A stretch of DNA of 64,000 nt, taken from Pterobdella sp. o SKG-2022 (taxonomy: Eukaryota; Annelida; Clitellata; Hirudinida; Piscicolidae). Below the pieces are notes generated by a model. That model searched no databases. It was not told the origin of the DNA and saw nothing but the letters and a program-made list of their open reading frames with translations. Both the position numbers and the translations under genes were made by a program. Positions 22,127 to 34,500 of this stretch are shown one piece after another. The stretch's first letter is position 1, and each line of letters begins with the position of its first letter. The stretch is from contig OZ038324.1 of assembly GCA_964035795.1 (NCBI GenBank), forward strand, positions 8,248,792-8,312,791, read 5' to 3'.

Positions 22127-23445
22127 ATGTCGATAAAAAACAAAAAAAATGCCGAAACAATATTAAAAGTTGTAATGTTAGGAAACGGAGGTGTAGGTAA
22201 AAGTTGTTTAATGAATGCTTTTGTAACTGAAACTTTTGATCCAAACTCTGCTCATACCATCGGTGTAGACTTTTTGAAAAAATCTGTGCAAACAAAATAT
22301 TCCCAAACAGTTTGTTTCGATTTTTAATATTTAATAAATGTTTAAAAATTGAAATTCGAAAACTTTATCATAATAAAAAAAATAAAACCAAATACAATGC
22401 ATTGTTTAAAAACTCCAACAGCCAGTGACTTTACAAATCTGGGACACAGCAGGCCAAGAGAGATACCGTAGTCTTAGAACGCCTTTTTATCGAGGGGCAG
22501 ATGTTTGTTTGTTGAACTTCGCTGTGAATGATCCTCAGAGTTTTGAGGATCTTAATATGTGGAAAGAGGAGTTTTTCAAGTATGCTCAAGTAGATAACCA
22601 TCAGGATTTCTGTTTCATTGTCATCGGCAATAAAGTTGATCTGCCTGAAAGAAGAGTTCCTCGTGATCAGGTTTTAAGACTATAGCTTTGAATGAGTACT
22701 TACTGAACATAAAAAACTAAAATTATCAAACATGTTTGTATACATCATATGATATTGTGAGTGACTTCTGAAATTTGAATAAATTATGAATATAAATATT
22801 CCATGTTAAATATATATATTGGGTTTGAAAAATAATAATGAATACTTACTTTTTCAAATACACTTAAGTATATTTCAAATATACAATATTTATATTATGT
22901 TCTATCAATAGCCTATATGCAATTTTTTGGTTAAATAATTTGAGATGAATTTCAAGTTTGAACTCCAATGCTATAGGCAGTTGATTGGTGCAAAGAATGG
23001 AAGATGCCTTATTTTGAAACCAGCTCCAAAGTGAACTATTTTATGATATTTATTTCATTCATTGTTTTATTAATTTTTAGACTAATTTTAATTTAAATAC
23101 ATGAAACTGACTAAATTTTCTAGTTTTCTTAAGCTATACTTAATTACATAATAATCAAATTAGATTAACAACAACTATAATAATTAAACATACAAGGTAA
23201 TTACAATTTAGTTTGCCAATAAAAATAATCAAAAGCTTAACAATAATGGCAATCAAAAATATAGATAAAAAAAAATATTTGATCAAATGATGACACCACA
23301 CCAGGTGATGTACAGTGTTGACGATGCTTTCATATGTGCAGCCAATCTGGCTTTGGAAAGACACCTCAACTCACCTGACATAAAACACACTTCTACTAGC
23401 ATTCACCTCAACACAACTAAGAATAATAAGAATATTTGCTGCTGA
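22127..23445 (+). CDS. RAB9: Rab9-like small GTPase
   Basis: Four exons join in frame: 22127-22309, 22422-22670, 22977-23030 and 23305-23445, giving 208 residues (vertebrate Rab9 is about 201). Motifs in order are the P-loop GNGGVGKS, switch I Thr in HTIGVDFL, switch II with IWDTAGQERYRSLRTPFYRG, the base-recognition NKVD, and ETSSK. The C-terminus ends NICC, a Cys-Cys geranylgeranylation site. RTPFYRGAD and the flanking LLNFAVNDPQSFEDLNMWKE are typical of Rab9, which acts in late endosome-to-Golgi transport. All introns have GT/AG ends, and the phases (all 0) agree. Alternative upstream ATG 22114 is out of frame. The 3' neighbour CNOT1 converges on it. Confidence 0.95.
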
Positions 23446-23728
23446 TTTCACTTTTATACACTTTGTTGTGATAATTTTATTCAAAATTGATTTATATTTT
23501 TGCTCAAACTTTTCTGGTTTTGATCTAATTTTTTGTTTAAAATACTGTTATTTTCATGTATTTAATTCCACTCTGATCACTAACTAGTCTTATCCTTAAC
23601 ACACTCATCGTATTAGATTATATACTGATATCCTAACAGGGCTTTTCATTTCATTAACCTCCAAAATATCAACTTTTTTGCTTGATTGTTTGCAAACAAA
23701 TAATTGAAAACTTTTAACCCTTTACACC

Positions 23729-23734
23729 AATAAA
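23729..23734 (+). terminator. Candidate polyadenylation signal for Rab9
   Basis: AATAAA about 280 bp after the Rab9 stop; a second AATAAA lies near 23768. There is no competing coding sequence between the stop and these sites. Confidence 0.4.
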
Positions 23735-24483
23735 ATCTCAAAATTTAAACCTTAATCCGCCAACCCAATAAAGCGCCAAGTCCCTCCTTGAAATGTATTG
23801 TTCATTTAGTAAGCTTTTTGACATCTTAACTTTTCCTCTAAAACAATATCAAATGCTCGGTAACTTTATTAACAAAAAAAAAAAAACGTGACATTTGATA
23901 TATACATGGTCCCTTCAAACGACCAATCCGTTATTTGGAATATCTACATAGTCAAGTTAAAATATCAATTATATATACAAAAGACCTTTTCAAAAAGGTC
24001 AAGAGTAAGAACACAATTTTTTAATTACAAGCCTCAATAAGAGTAAATAATCTTTCTAAAAACAAAAACACTTCAAATAATACGTATAAAATTATCTAAG
24101 TCGTTAATAATTAGTATCATCTTTTTATTCATCTTGTTTCAGTGCCTTCCCCTTCCCTCTTAATCGCCTTAGTCTGCGCACAAGACCTCGCCACACTTTC
24201 AAGCAGTCTGAATGAAAAGGCCATTCATCAAATACTCAAATTATATACTTTTATTCATAATTGAAATCAATGTTATAAACTTAAGATCTAAAACTCATAA
24301 AATAACAGTAAACATGAATGCTAAAAATGAATAACTTATGAAAACTCAATCTAACGATCACAACCACATCAAACGCACATAAATCTCATTTTTTGCATCT
24401 CAATCCATATTACACTAAATAGCTAAAAAACTCTGAAACCATAGTACCATTCCAATGCTACAAACCTTCACACCACTCACCCA

Positions 24484-24487
<4 letters not shown>
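23735..24487. other. Convergent intergenic region
   Basis: AT-rich sequence between the converging Rab9 (+) and CNOT1 (-) genes, presumably holding both 3' untranslated regions. No exon was seen. Confidence 0.6.

Positions 24488-24565
<78 letters not shown>
24488..24565. repeat. (TA)n repeat in the CNOT1 3' UTR
   Basis: About 39 perfect TA units that begin 27 bp past the CNOT1 stop codon, so they should be transcribed in the 3' UTR. TA tracts are self-complementary and could form a hairpin in the mRNA. Confidence 0.95.
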
Positions 24566-24568
<3 letters not shown>

Positions 24569-24592
24569 AACAAATCCACAACCATAATTATC

Positions 24593-27500
24593 TTAAAACC
24601 CCAGCCCCACATACTTCTCAATCTCTGGAGCACAGTGCACAAAGTCATGGTCCCAGAACTTGTAGTGGGAGTTCTTGATGAGTTCAATGAAGGTGACCAA
24701 CAGTCCCCATGGGTGAGGTCTGTTTACAATCAACCTCTCCAACATCACCTGTGTGTGGTGTGTATGTGCCTACAGATATATGTGTGCACGTGCGTGGCTA
24801 AACTAAACCATCTATAACAAGACTATAATAATCCCAACCGTCACAATTTCCTATCATCACCCTGACAATCTCTCTTTTCCTAATCACATCATCACAGAGC
24901 AATACCAACCACACAAGCACATCATCACCCATCCCACAACATTCCCATGACCAGCCCACCCTGGTCATTTGTTCCTGGATGGCTTCAGTGTTAGCTTCAG
25001 AAAATAGGTAGAGAAGAGTGCAACTGAAGTAGTTGGTGTGGCTGTTGGGGTACCTCAGTTGGTTGACCATGGCGTTGAAGAACAAATAACGACCTTTTTG
25101 TGGTGTTGTGTGTTTGGTTGAATTTTCATCTATAAAAAATAAACAGAAAGAAATACGTGAAGACATACATCTACTCATCAGCTATAAAACAGAAATAAAA
25201 ATATAAGAAAGACAAACACACACCTTCAGTATCGAGGTCAACAGCGAGGTTCTGGAAGATGTCCATGTGGGAAGAGTGTGCGATAGTGCTCGTGTTGGGG
25301 GTGAGTCCTTTCTGCTGTATGTAACTTATTGCCTGTAGGTGCGTTTAAGTGTACATAATGACGATGACATTAAGGCTCTGTTGTGTGCTTTTATTTTTTT
25401 TCCCAACAAGCAAAAGCATTATATAACCATCATTTAATTACTAAAAGGAGATCCCTAAAAGATAAATGTAAGGGTAAAAAGAATTAGCAAACCTGGATGC
25501 CGACATGCAGCACAAGTGAGTTGAGGAGGGGGATGTTGTACTTCTGACCAGGGGTGTTTGACAACTGATGGTGGATCATTATAGCAGGTGTATCACTTAA
25601 TACCAATGCTATTCCATCTACTCCACCCCATGTATGATTCATCCCCATAAGTTTTATCAAGTGTATTATAAAAGTCTGAAAGAAAGAAGAACCAAAACTA
25701 CCTGAAGCCTGGTGCGCAGGTCTGACAAGAATGTGACTGGTGATCTGGTCTTCAGGTACGAATCAAGGTCCTGTAACATCAACATCATGATCATCGTGGC
25801 ATCAAACATACAACAATAATTAATGACACAAGGACTGCTTATGAGGTGAAGCTGCAAAGAGGAACATGGGAGTGATGATGAAAATGAGGTACCTTCTTAA
25901 GAGAGGCAGGCTGCAGGATGAGTGGAAAGGCGCTGTTCAACAAGGGTGAACTGTTAATCTCCTGCAACATCTCAACCTGCCAAGATCACTCGTATCTATC
26001 TACCCAGCCAATTATCTTCTATCTATTTATACATTTCTCTTACTTGTCTACTAACTATTTATGCATTTGTTCTATTTGATATATTTATAACGTATAGCAC
26101 ATGAAGCGTACCTTGAGGTTGGGGGTGAAGGGGTCAGGCAGTCTCATGGATCTTGGGAAGGCACTCAGTATCAAGTTGCGAACCTGACGTTTGTTTGATA
26201 TCAACTCAATGTCTATAAGAATATCAAGCCACCAAGCTTTTCAATTACACATTATAATAATGATTCCCAGTGAACCAAAAAATTTGTTTTTTATAAACTT
26301 ACAAGCTATTACGTTCTTTTTTCATTCTATGTATGCAAACACTTCAATTAGGAAATTGTTTATATTTAAATTCATTAACAATAATGACTCAAAATGTGTA
26401 TTATGTCATTCTAAGGTAAAATTCCCCTCTGTCATATTGATTTGAAGTTTAATTTTGAGAGGCACACAAATGGCATCATGAAGCACACACAAAGCCACCA
26501 CCACAACACAACCCACCTGGATGCAGTTGGGAGGTATGACATCACAAAAAGCACTTTGGTAGTCGCATAACAACTCGGGGAAGTCATGCAGCAACACCAA
26601 CAACACCCTCATTGAGCCCTGTGATTGTGTAAGTTTGTTGTGTCAAGATATGACTCCCATTCAGGATTATGACAAATAAATAATTATCATCAACCACCAG
26701 CACACTACAAATCAATAGAGAAAGCAATATAAAAAATATTACATTAAGACTACCATCATCTCCATCATCATCACAACCTTATAGAGGAGTTGGGTAGGCT
26801 TGGTGAGTTCAGCATTCCTGAGAAAGGGTGCCAAGAAGGAGAAGAGGTCATAGATCAGCTGAGCATACATGCCCCATAACTGTTTGGTAGTGAATTTTAT
26901 TTTAGATTTTGTTTTTTTGAAATTATAAATAATAATAATATCCATATTAGATTATACTGCTGTAGGCGTCCCAGTAGCTGGGGTATACAGCAGTTGGCTA
27001 ATGAAAGCCATTTTTAGTTGGGACAAAGTTTTCATAGAACTGCCAGCCCAAGCTAACGTCCAACTTGAAACTATCAGATTTCAAGAACCGCCGTTCCCAC
27101 ACTTGGGCAGTTTGCTTTGCCGTTGTCAATAAAGAATGATCCTACACCAAGCCAACGATACCAGGATATCAGTTTGTCAATACTTGTTACCAAAATCTAC
27201 TGTTATCCAGGTTATAACAGGAAAGCAGTCTCAAATTGGAGACGCTGTCTTTGATGCAGTTTAACGTCATGCCTAGGACTATACTCAACACACAAATACA
27301 CACACACGCACCATAGTCTTGTTGCTGGGGTTGACAGCAAGCACACGACCAATGAAGACTCGGTAGGATATGATCTCTAGCCAGGCATATGAGAAGCCAG
27401 GTGCCTTTGATGGTCTCAATATGTGCAGGATGTTGCTGTGTGGAAAGTGTTGTCATTGATGGATGGCGTTGTGCACGGATGTGACTTGATTAGAAATAAG

Positions 27501-28150
27501 CAAAAAAATATTCATCCACACTGTGAATACACCACAATGCACAACACCCTGACCCCATCAACCTTTCCATAAGGCACACCACAAGAAATACCATACCACA
27601 CTGCAAAAATACTACCACACCCCACCAACGTGTAATAAGTCACCAAGCAACCATACAACACACCACCATACTATCACACCATACAGACCAGAAAGCCTGG
27701 AGGATCTCGGTGTTGATGGTGTCGAGAATCGCCTCAGGGGCATTGAGTTCAATGAAGAGCATTATGAGTACTCGATGGTAGGGCAGCTGGTGGAACTCTG
27801 TCTTCCTCACCTCATGGTCATGCAGTAGTACTCCTGCTATTATGCCCAATGCCTTTGTGGGGTGGAGTGGTTGAATAAATGGCAATGATGGAAGATTTTA
27901 ATGTAAAAAAATTAATAAATCAACAAAAAAAGATAAAAAAAAGGGTATTAGCATATAGACAGGTGTAATGGAACCTTAAATGAAACCAATGGAAAAAAAG
28001 GAAAACAAAAAAAAATAAAAAGCCTGATAATATCAATAAAGAAGCATAACAACAACACCTACCCTGTTGAGCAGATGCACCTTGGTCACTGAGTTGGTCG
28101 ACTCGCCAGAGTTCTTCAGCAACAACACTATCAACCTGCCCATCATCATT
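24593..28150 (-). other. CNOT1: CNOT1 C-terminal NOT1 homology domain exons
   Basis: Exons for the C-terminal NOT1 domain, which in other animals binds the CNOT2-CNOT3 heterodimer. Segments in transcript order are [11 protein letters not shown] (about 28080-28140), [18 protein letters not shown] (27690-27860), [20 protein letters not shown] (27310-27430), [19 protein letters not shown] (26780-26890), [20 protein letters not shown] (26515-26625), [19 protein letters not shown] (26110-26190), then exons at 25890-25980, 25700-25775, 25495-25560, 25225-25330 ([16 protein letters not shown]), 24960-25130 and 24593-24752. This is the most strongly conserved part of the gene. Confidence 0.9.
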
Positions 28151-28557
28151 AATTCATTAGATGAATAAGATGATTCTAAATCCAATTTAATCTTCAGTGG
28201 GAACTATCAATTGATAATTACTATAACAATAACATTGATAAACATCAAAACAACGTCAATAAGAAAAATAAAAATACATCAATAAAAGAAACAATAATAA
28301 CAAAGAGCACAGACCTGACGAAGGCGTCGAGGGTGTGGAAGCACTGAAACCTCACCCTCATGGTGCTCTGGTTTGGCTCACTGAGGGCCCTGTGGTATCA
28401 GGCATTACTAGCATACAAAAAAATAACGATAAAGAAAAATAAATAATAAAGATGAAACAATGATAATGATAATATTAACAACAGTGAAGTTATGTAGCAC
28501 CAGATAAATCAAGTCAAAATGTATTCATTTGAAGAATTTTAGTGATAGACAGATAGA

Positions 28558-28595
<38 letters not shown>

Positions 28596-31500
28596 AAAGA
28601 AATGTGAACATAGGACCACCTGTAGCACAGATCTACACACATCTCAGTGCACAGCCTGAAAAAGCGGGTGACCAGGTCATCAGTCTTGAGGATGCCTTGC
28701 ACGTGCATCTGTATGCATGTGTTTCAAATATTTATATATCCAACTTAATATTTTACCTCATTTCGATAATAAAAATCCATCAATACCAATCATTGGCTAA
28801 TCTCTAACCCACCCACTGAATAACAAACTTCCATAGGGTACTACTTCACAACCACCAACACTCTCTTCACCCACGCACAATGGTGACAAACTGAGTGAAA
28901 GCCTTGATACTGTCTCGACCTGCAGTAGGCTGGTGGTACAATCCCACCCACTCCCTCAACAGGTACTCTGCCTTCCCATGCAGGCCTGTGTTGAGTGACG
29001 TGTAAATATGGTTTTCATGTTTTTTGATTGCATATTTATTAATGTATAAGTCCCACTGTATAGTGAATTAAAATGATATAAAATCTTGGTATTCATCAAC
29101 ACATTATCTATATTATAATGCTTTATTCTATAAGCATCAGCCTTAACAACACACCACCCTACCCCACACTCTCCCCTCCTCCACCCAAAAACATACCTTG
29201 GGGATCGTTGAAGTCAGAAGCCTGATTGATACCCGAAAACATCATGGGTGACACTGGGATCTCTAGCCTATCGAGGATCAATGATTCACTACTCATCTGC
29301 CTCACACTCTCCAGTAAGGCTGGCAAGCTGGTGGAGTGGTTCAGGTAGTGGTGTGTGGTGGGAAGTTGTAGGTGGTGGTTTCAGAGGGTGGTGTTAGTCT
29401 AGTAGATTTTATTGTTTTGGGTGTTGCTTAGTGATATCTTTCTTCAATAGTAATCCAAGAAATATCATTAAATTACCTAGGTTTAATCACATACAAGCCT
29501 ATAAAACACAAAAGAATCAAAAAGATGTAGACATACTTTTCAGGCCCTCTGTTCTGCAGAGAGGCTCGTTGCAGGGCATCTATGGTGGCGTTGAAGTCCC
29601 CCTAGAGATGAATTTTATCATTTATAACTACACTTATTGTTGAGGTTCATGTCATTAGAAACTCTATAAAATTTGAGTATTTATTTAATTAAATTAAAAG
29701 CAATTATAACCAATTATAACTTTAAACAACCATATCCAATCATTGAAGCGATACTCATGACTAATGATAAACCACCTCTCCATTACAACCCCACCCTCTC
29801 AAGCAATACACCTACATCGATAAGCTTGAAAACAGGCGACCGATCAATGAAGAGTTTTTGCAGCAACTGCATTACAAAGAGGATGACATTGAAGCCCACA
29901 TTACCATCGACCAGCTGGGAGAGGAAGTGGTCATACTGAGGCAGTGACACGAGGCCTGCTTGCACCAGTGCCACCACTGCATCGCTGTTGTATCTTGTGT
30001 CCTCACGAGCTTCTATCAAGCTCCTGCCATCATTGTCGTTATTATAGATGATTATCGAATTGGGGGGTTTACATGATTAACAACTAAAAGTTTTCATTGA
30101 AATATTCAATATTTAAAAAAAGAGAAATTAAAACATATGAATAGCAAAAAAAATCATTTACTTCATTATCAACACCTTCACCAACAACACCATCATGATC
30201 ACTGCATCACCACATAAACCAGCACTCCATCACGACCAACCCACCTGGTGATCTTGTCAATGATCCAGTTACTCCCCCAAAGGTTGAGCTTGGTAAGTCT
30301 TAAGATGGACACATGGAGGTCTCTGTATCGGGATGACAACTCCATGTTAGGACTTGGCTCAGAGAATGACTGCATACGAGCCATCAAGCTCAAGCCTTCC
30401 AACAGGCTCTCCACTATTGACTGTTCAATATTGGTTTATTATAGGTGAATGAAACTATTGAAAGCAAGTTTGAAACTGAATAAAAACATAGAACATCTTC
30501 AAAAAAACCCACACACACACACAACGCCAAACCTGTAGAAAAACATTAGCAGCAGTGATATCAAAGTTGTTCATCTTGGCTCTCTGTATAAAAGGTGATA
30601 GCTTGAGGACGAGGGAAGCTAGAGGTGTGTTCATGAAAAGTTGAGCCTGTTGTGGTTCATCACATATCTAATGCTTTGCTATCAATATGTGAAACACTCA
30701 ACATAATATTGATATAAATATACTCAACAGTGTGAGAACACTCCATAAGAAGCTGCACAACCCATAAAACAACACAAAAGCCAATACTCACATGAACAAG
30801 CACACAAACCTTGGATTCGACCTCAAGAGTCAACTTGTCAATGAGGACTGGAGCGTCTGGACCTGAGGAACTCATGCCAGTCTGCAATGTTGTGTTTTGA
30901 AGTATAACAGTAATGACATGAACAAATTAATTTGTAATGCCGTGCAATGGCCCGTTATTTTTTAGATGGTATGTACTTGAAAATGTTACATTGTTGATGA
31001 AAAGCTTGGTACTCAGGTAAACATTGATTTATTTCACCTGTTTGACCGGGAAAATGTTTGCTGTAACAGGCTCAGACACTGCCTTGTGTTCCACCTGCTG
31101 CATCATCATTTTGATCATTAGCATCATCAACATCATCATAAAAGTTTCATGGTACCACTCACATCATCACAGCATTCACAAATGATAATTTTAAATAGAT
31201 AGTTCAATAACTATCATCCTCACATTTCCATCATCATCATCAATCAATGGAGAAAACTGAATGACTACCTGTTGATGTGCACTGAGGACAGGAGTGAGTC
31301 TGAGGAAGTCTTCATACACTGCCAACTGGGATGGGGTCACGCTACCTGTAGGGTAACTCATGGGTCAATACATGGTATAACACATGAAAGTCTTCCACAC
31401 ATACCTGGCTTGATCCTGATCTCTTCAGGCAACCTCTCCTGGCTCTGATACACCACCTGGTCAATATATCTTTTGCCTTCACTCCTTGCCTTTTTACGAG

Positions 31501-34500
31501 CTTCATAATCCTGCCAGTATACATCAATACTTATCCAATGCCATCAGAAACACGTGTGAAACAAATCAATCACAAAAATAACAATACAAAATGATAAATG
31601 ACAAACAGCAGCAAGGCGCTTGTCGATTTCAGGGATGGCCTTCTCAATAGCCATACGTTGCAGGAAACTAGTGGCAATATCTGCATTGTCCTGGGCTATG
31701 TATTGGGATGCCTTATCTATCAAGTCCTTCTGCTGCGCTGTGGGGCTCTGTGTAAAGGTGGTTTTTATTGCATCAATAACACTAAAATTAATAAAAATTT
31801 TATAAAAATAAAATAACTAAGAGAAAAGACCTTGATAGCAGTTGAAAACATTGTTTTGAGGTTGTTGATGATGGAGACAATGATGGGCTCATGGCAGGTG
31901 ATCAGTGACATGCCTCCAGTGACGAACTTTATGAGGTTGTGTGCTGCTCTCTGTAAGTGGCTTTCATCAGGGTCTAATGCAAAGTCCTGGTGTGCATTTA
32001 ACCTTTGTTAATGCATCTATATAACCAATCTTGAACCGTTTTTTTCCTTTACAAAACGAACACACACACAAAAACAGACCTTCTTGACAATGATCTCTGA
32101 GGTTTTGAGGCCAATGGTGATGGCCCTCTCAATGACAGGAGACAGAAGCTCCTGGATGGCTCGTTCTATAGCAGGTCTGACATACTGCTTCAAAGCAGGA
32201 TGCAGTTGTAGCAGGTCAAGTTGCTGTGTAGTGATTTGTATAGTAAGCATTGAGCTTTAATCACGTTGTTTTATACTTTAGCTCAGCTGTATGGCACTAG
32301 CGAATTATAAAACAATAAATAGTATGAAGGATAAAATTAATGAAAAGATTGATTATTGAAGATATTGATAAAAATTAAAAATCAATTGATAATAGATGGA
32401 AGAAAAATGGATGGATGGATTAAAGCACCAAAAAAACCCACATCATTGATGACCATGTAGTTAGTGAGGCTGGTGACAGTGTTGACATCTTGGTACCATG
32501 CCTGAGACACCACTGAAGCATCAGCAGTGTTGGGTGCAGTACTGGGTGGGATGAGAACTGAGGGGGGCAGATTGATCTCCAGGTTCTCTTCTACCATATC
32601 AACCATGTTTGACTGGGGCACATTGAATGTAGCCAGATGGTCTGCCGTGGTGGCTGATGTGCGATTCAATGCACTCAACTGCTCATCAAAGTCATGTATG
32701 TCCTTCAAAAAGTGACTCAACTCCAAATCCTGTTGGATGTGTAGCACCCATGATCATACATACGCCACAAGAGCGTGTAGTGTTGAAATACAAGAGCTGA
32801 AACTCACATTGATGTCAACAAGAAGGTTCTTGCAGAGCACTTCAATCTCAAACTTAAGATTCAACTTCAAGTCATGCTCCTTGTGCAACTCTCCCAAAAC
32901 ATTCATTAGCCCCATCGTCCAAGGGTTTGGAGGCTTGAAAACCTGGTTTCATCAATATCACCTCACAAACATATCTTTCTAAATTAATCTAATAAGACAT
33001 AATCTATTTAATACAATATTCCACACACTTAATGATAAATTAAAATAATCCAAATGAACATACAACACTCTTAGCAGTTGACTCGAGGATCTTGGCAATG
33101 AAGGGAATGACATAGAGCAGTTCATCAGCTCCCTTGTGGAAAGCCTCATAGATGAGGGATTTGAGGTCGAGGTCCAGGTACAAGATGGGCTTGTTCTTCG
33201 CCACCAACAACATTCCCAACCAGTGACCCAGGTTTTTGAGCAAGGTGCGATCTGAGTAATTAGCCACTCCCTTGTCACTTCTCAGCAACACCTGCGTTTC
33301 AACATTGAAGGCTGTCATGATTGTAAGGTATATATGATTTATAGGCATTATAACGCTCTGGAGGTTTGAAGAAACTAAAATAGACCATTCTTATACCTTA
33401 ACAATAAATAAACACATACAACGTTACAAGCAACAAAAGCAAAGAGAATATATATTTACATACAAGTACCTTGATGTTACGAAAGGTTTCATCAATAACC
33501 ATCTGCACAAACTGCGGTTTCTTAAGATGCTCGATGAAGTTGGAGTAGAGTGTGTGGAAGTTGGGTTCAGTACTGGCCCTTTTCATTACTAAGTACTGAG
33601 CCACCCATGGCATGATCTCATCAGACACCTGGTCGCACATCTCCAAAGCCTGTGTGGTGGTGCAGTGATATTTCAATGAAACAATAACTGTGAAGATTAA
33701 GTCCATTATATAATCTTATTGGAAGATTAATTGAAAGAAAAAATGTTTGAACATTTTATAGGCTCACCGCTTACACATCTTGACCATGCACCCTTCAATT
33801 ACACCTTCATCCCTATCTTATTAATATTTAGGGTGACTGGATGACCAACTCACTTATCATATTGTTAGTATTACTATAATAATAGCATTTCTTATGATTG
33901 CCACGCCAAACAACAACAAAAACGTAGACACCTTCTGATCCATGTTGGCTTGTGAGAGGTTGTTGAAGATAAAGAAGACCTTGTCTTGTAAGGCCTCTGA
34001 AGGGACAATGATGTTGTCTGTGCCTTCCTTATTTGCCAACAGTGTGTCGATGTTTGTGGCATTTGCTATGGAATTCTGTGTAAGGTTTGTTTGGTGGTGA
34101 AGATGAAACTTTAAATTTGACCATTTACCTATCTATTCTACTTCATTCTTCTAAACAACACATCAACACAACATGATAAAAAAGCCATAAAGACTCAATA
34201 AAACCAACCCTGACAGTATTTCCAGGGGGCCTTGATATTGCTCCCAAGGGGGCAGTGGTGGTGGTGGCTGTACTAATGGCTGGTGCAGTGGTGGTGGTGA
34301 TGGTGGTTGTTCTAGTGTTTGATGACAACAGGGGCACATATGTACTGAGAACATTCTGCGGAACATCTTGACCTCGCATGCCATAGTTAATGTACTGTAG
34401 GTGGTCAAGTTGGGAAAGTTTAAATCAATAAATGGCTAAAGATAACATGAGGGGATACGCACAACATCGGAATATATGCTTTAAGCATCACCATGACACA

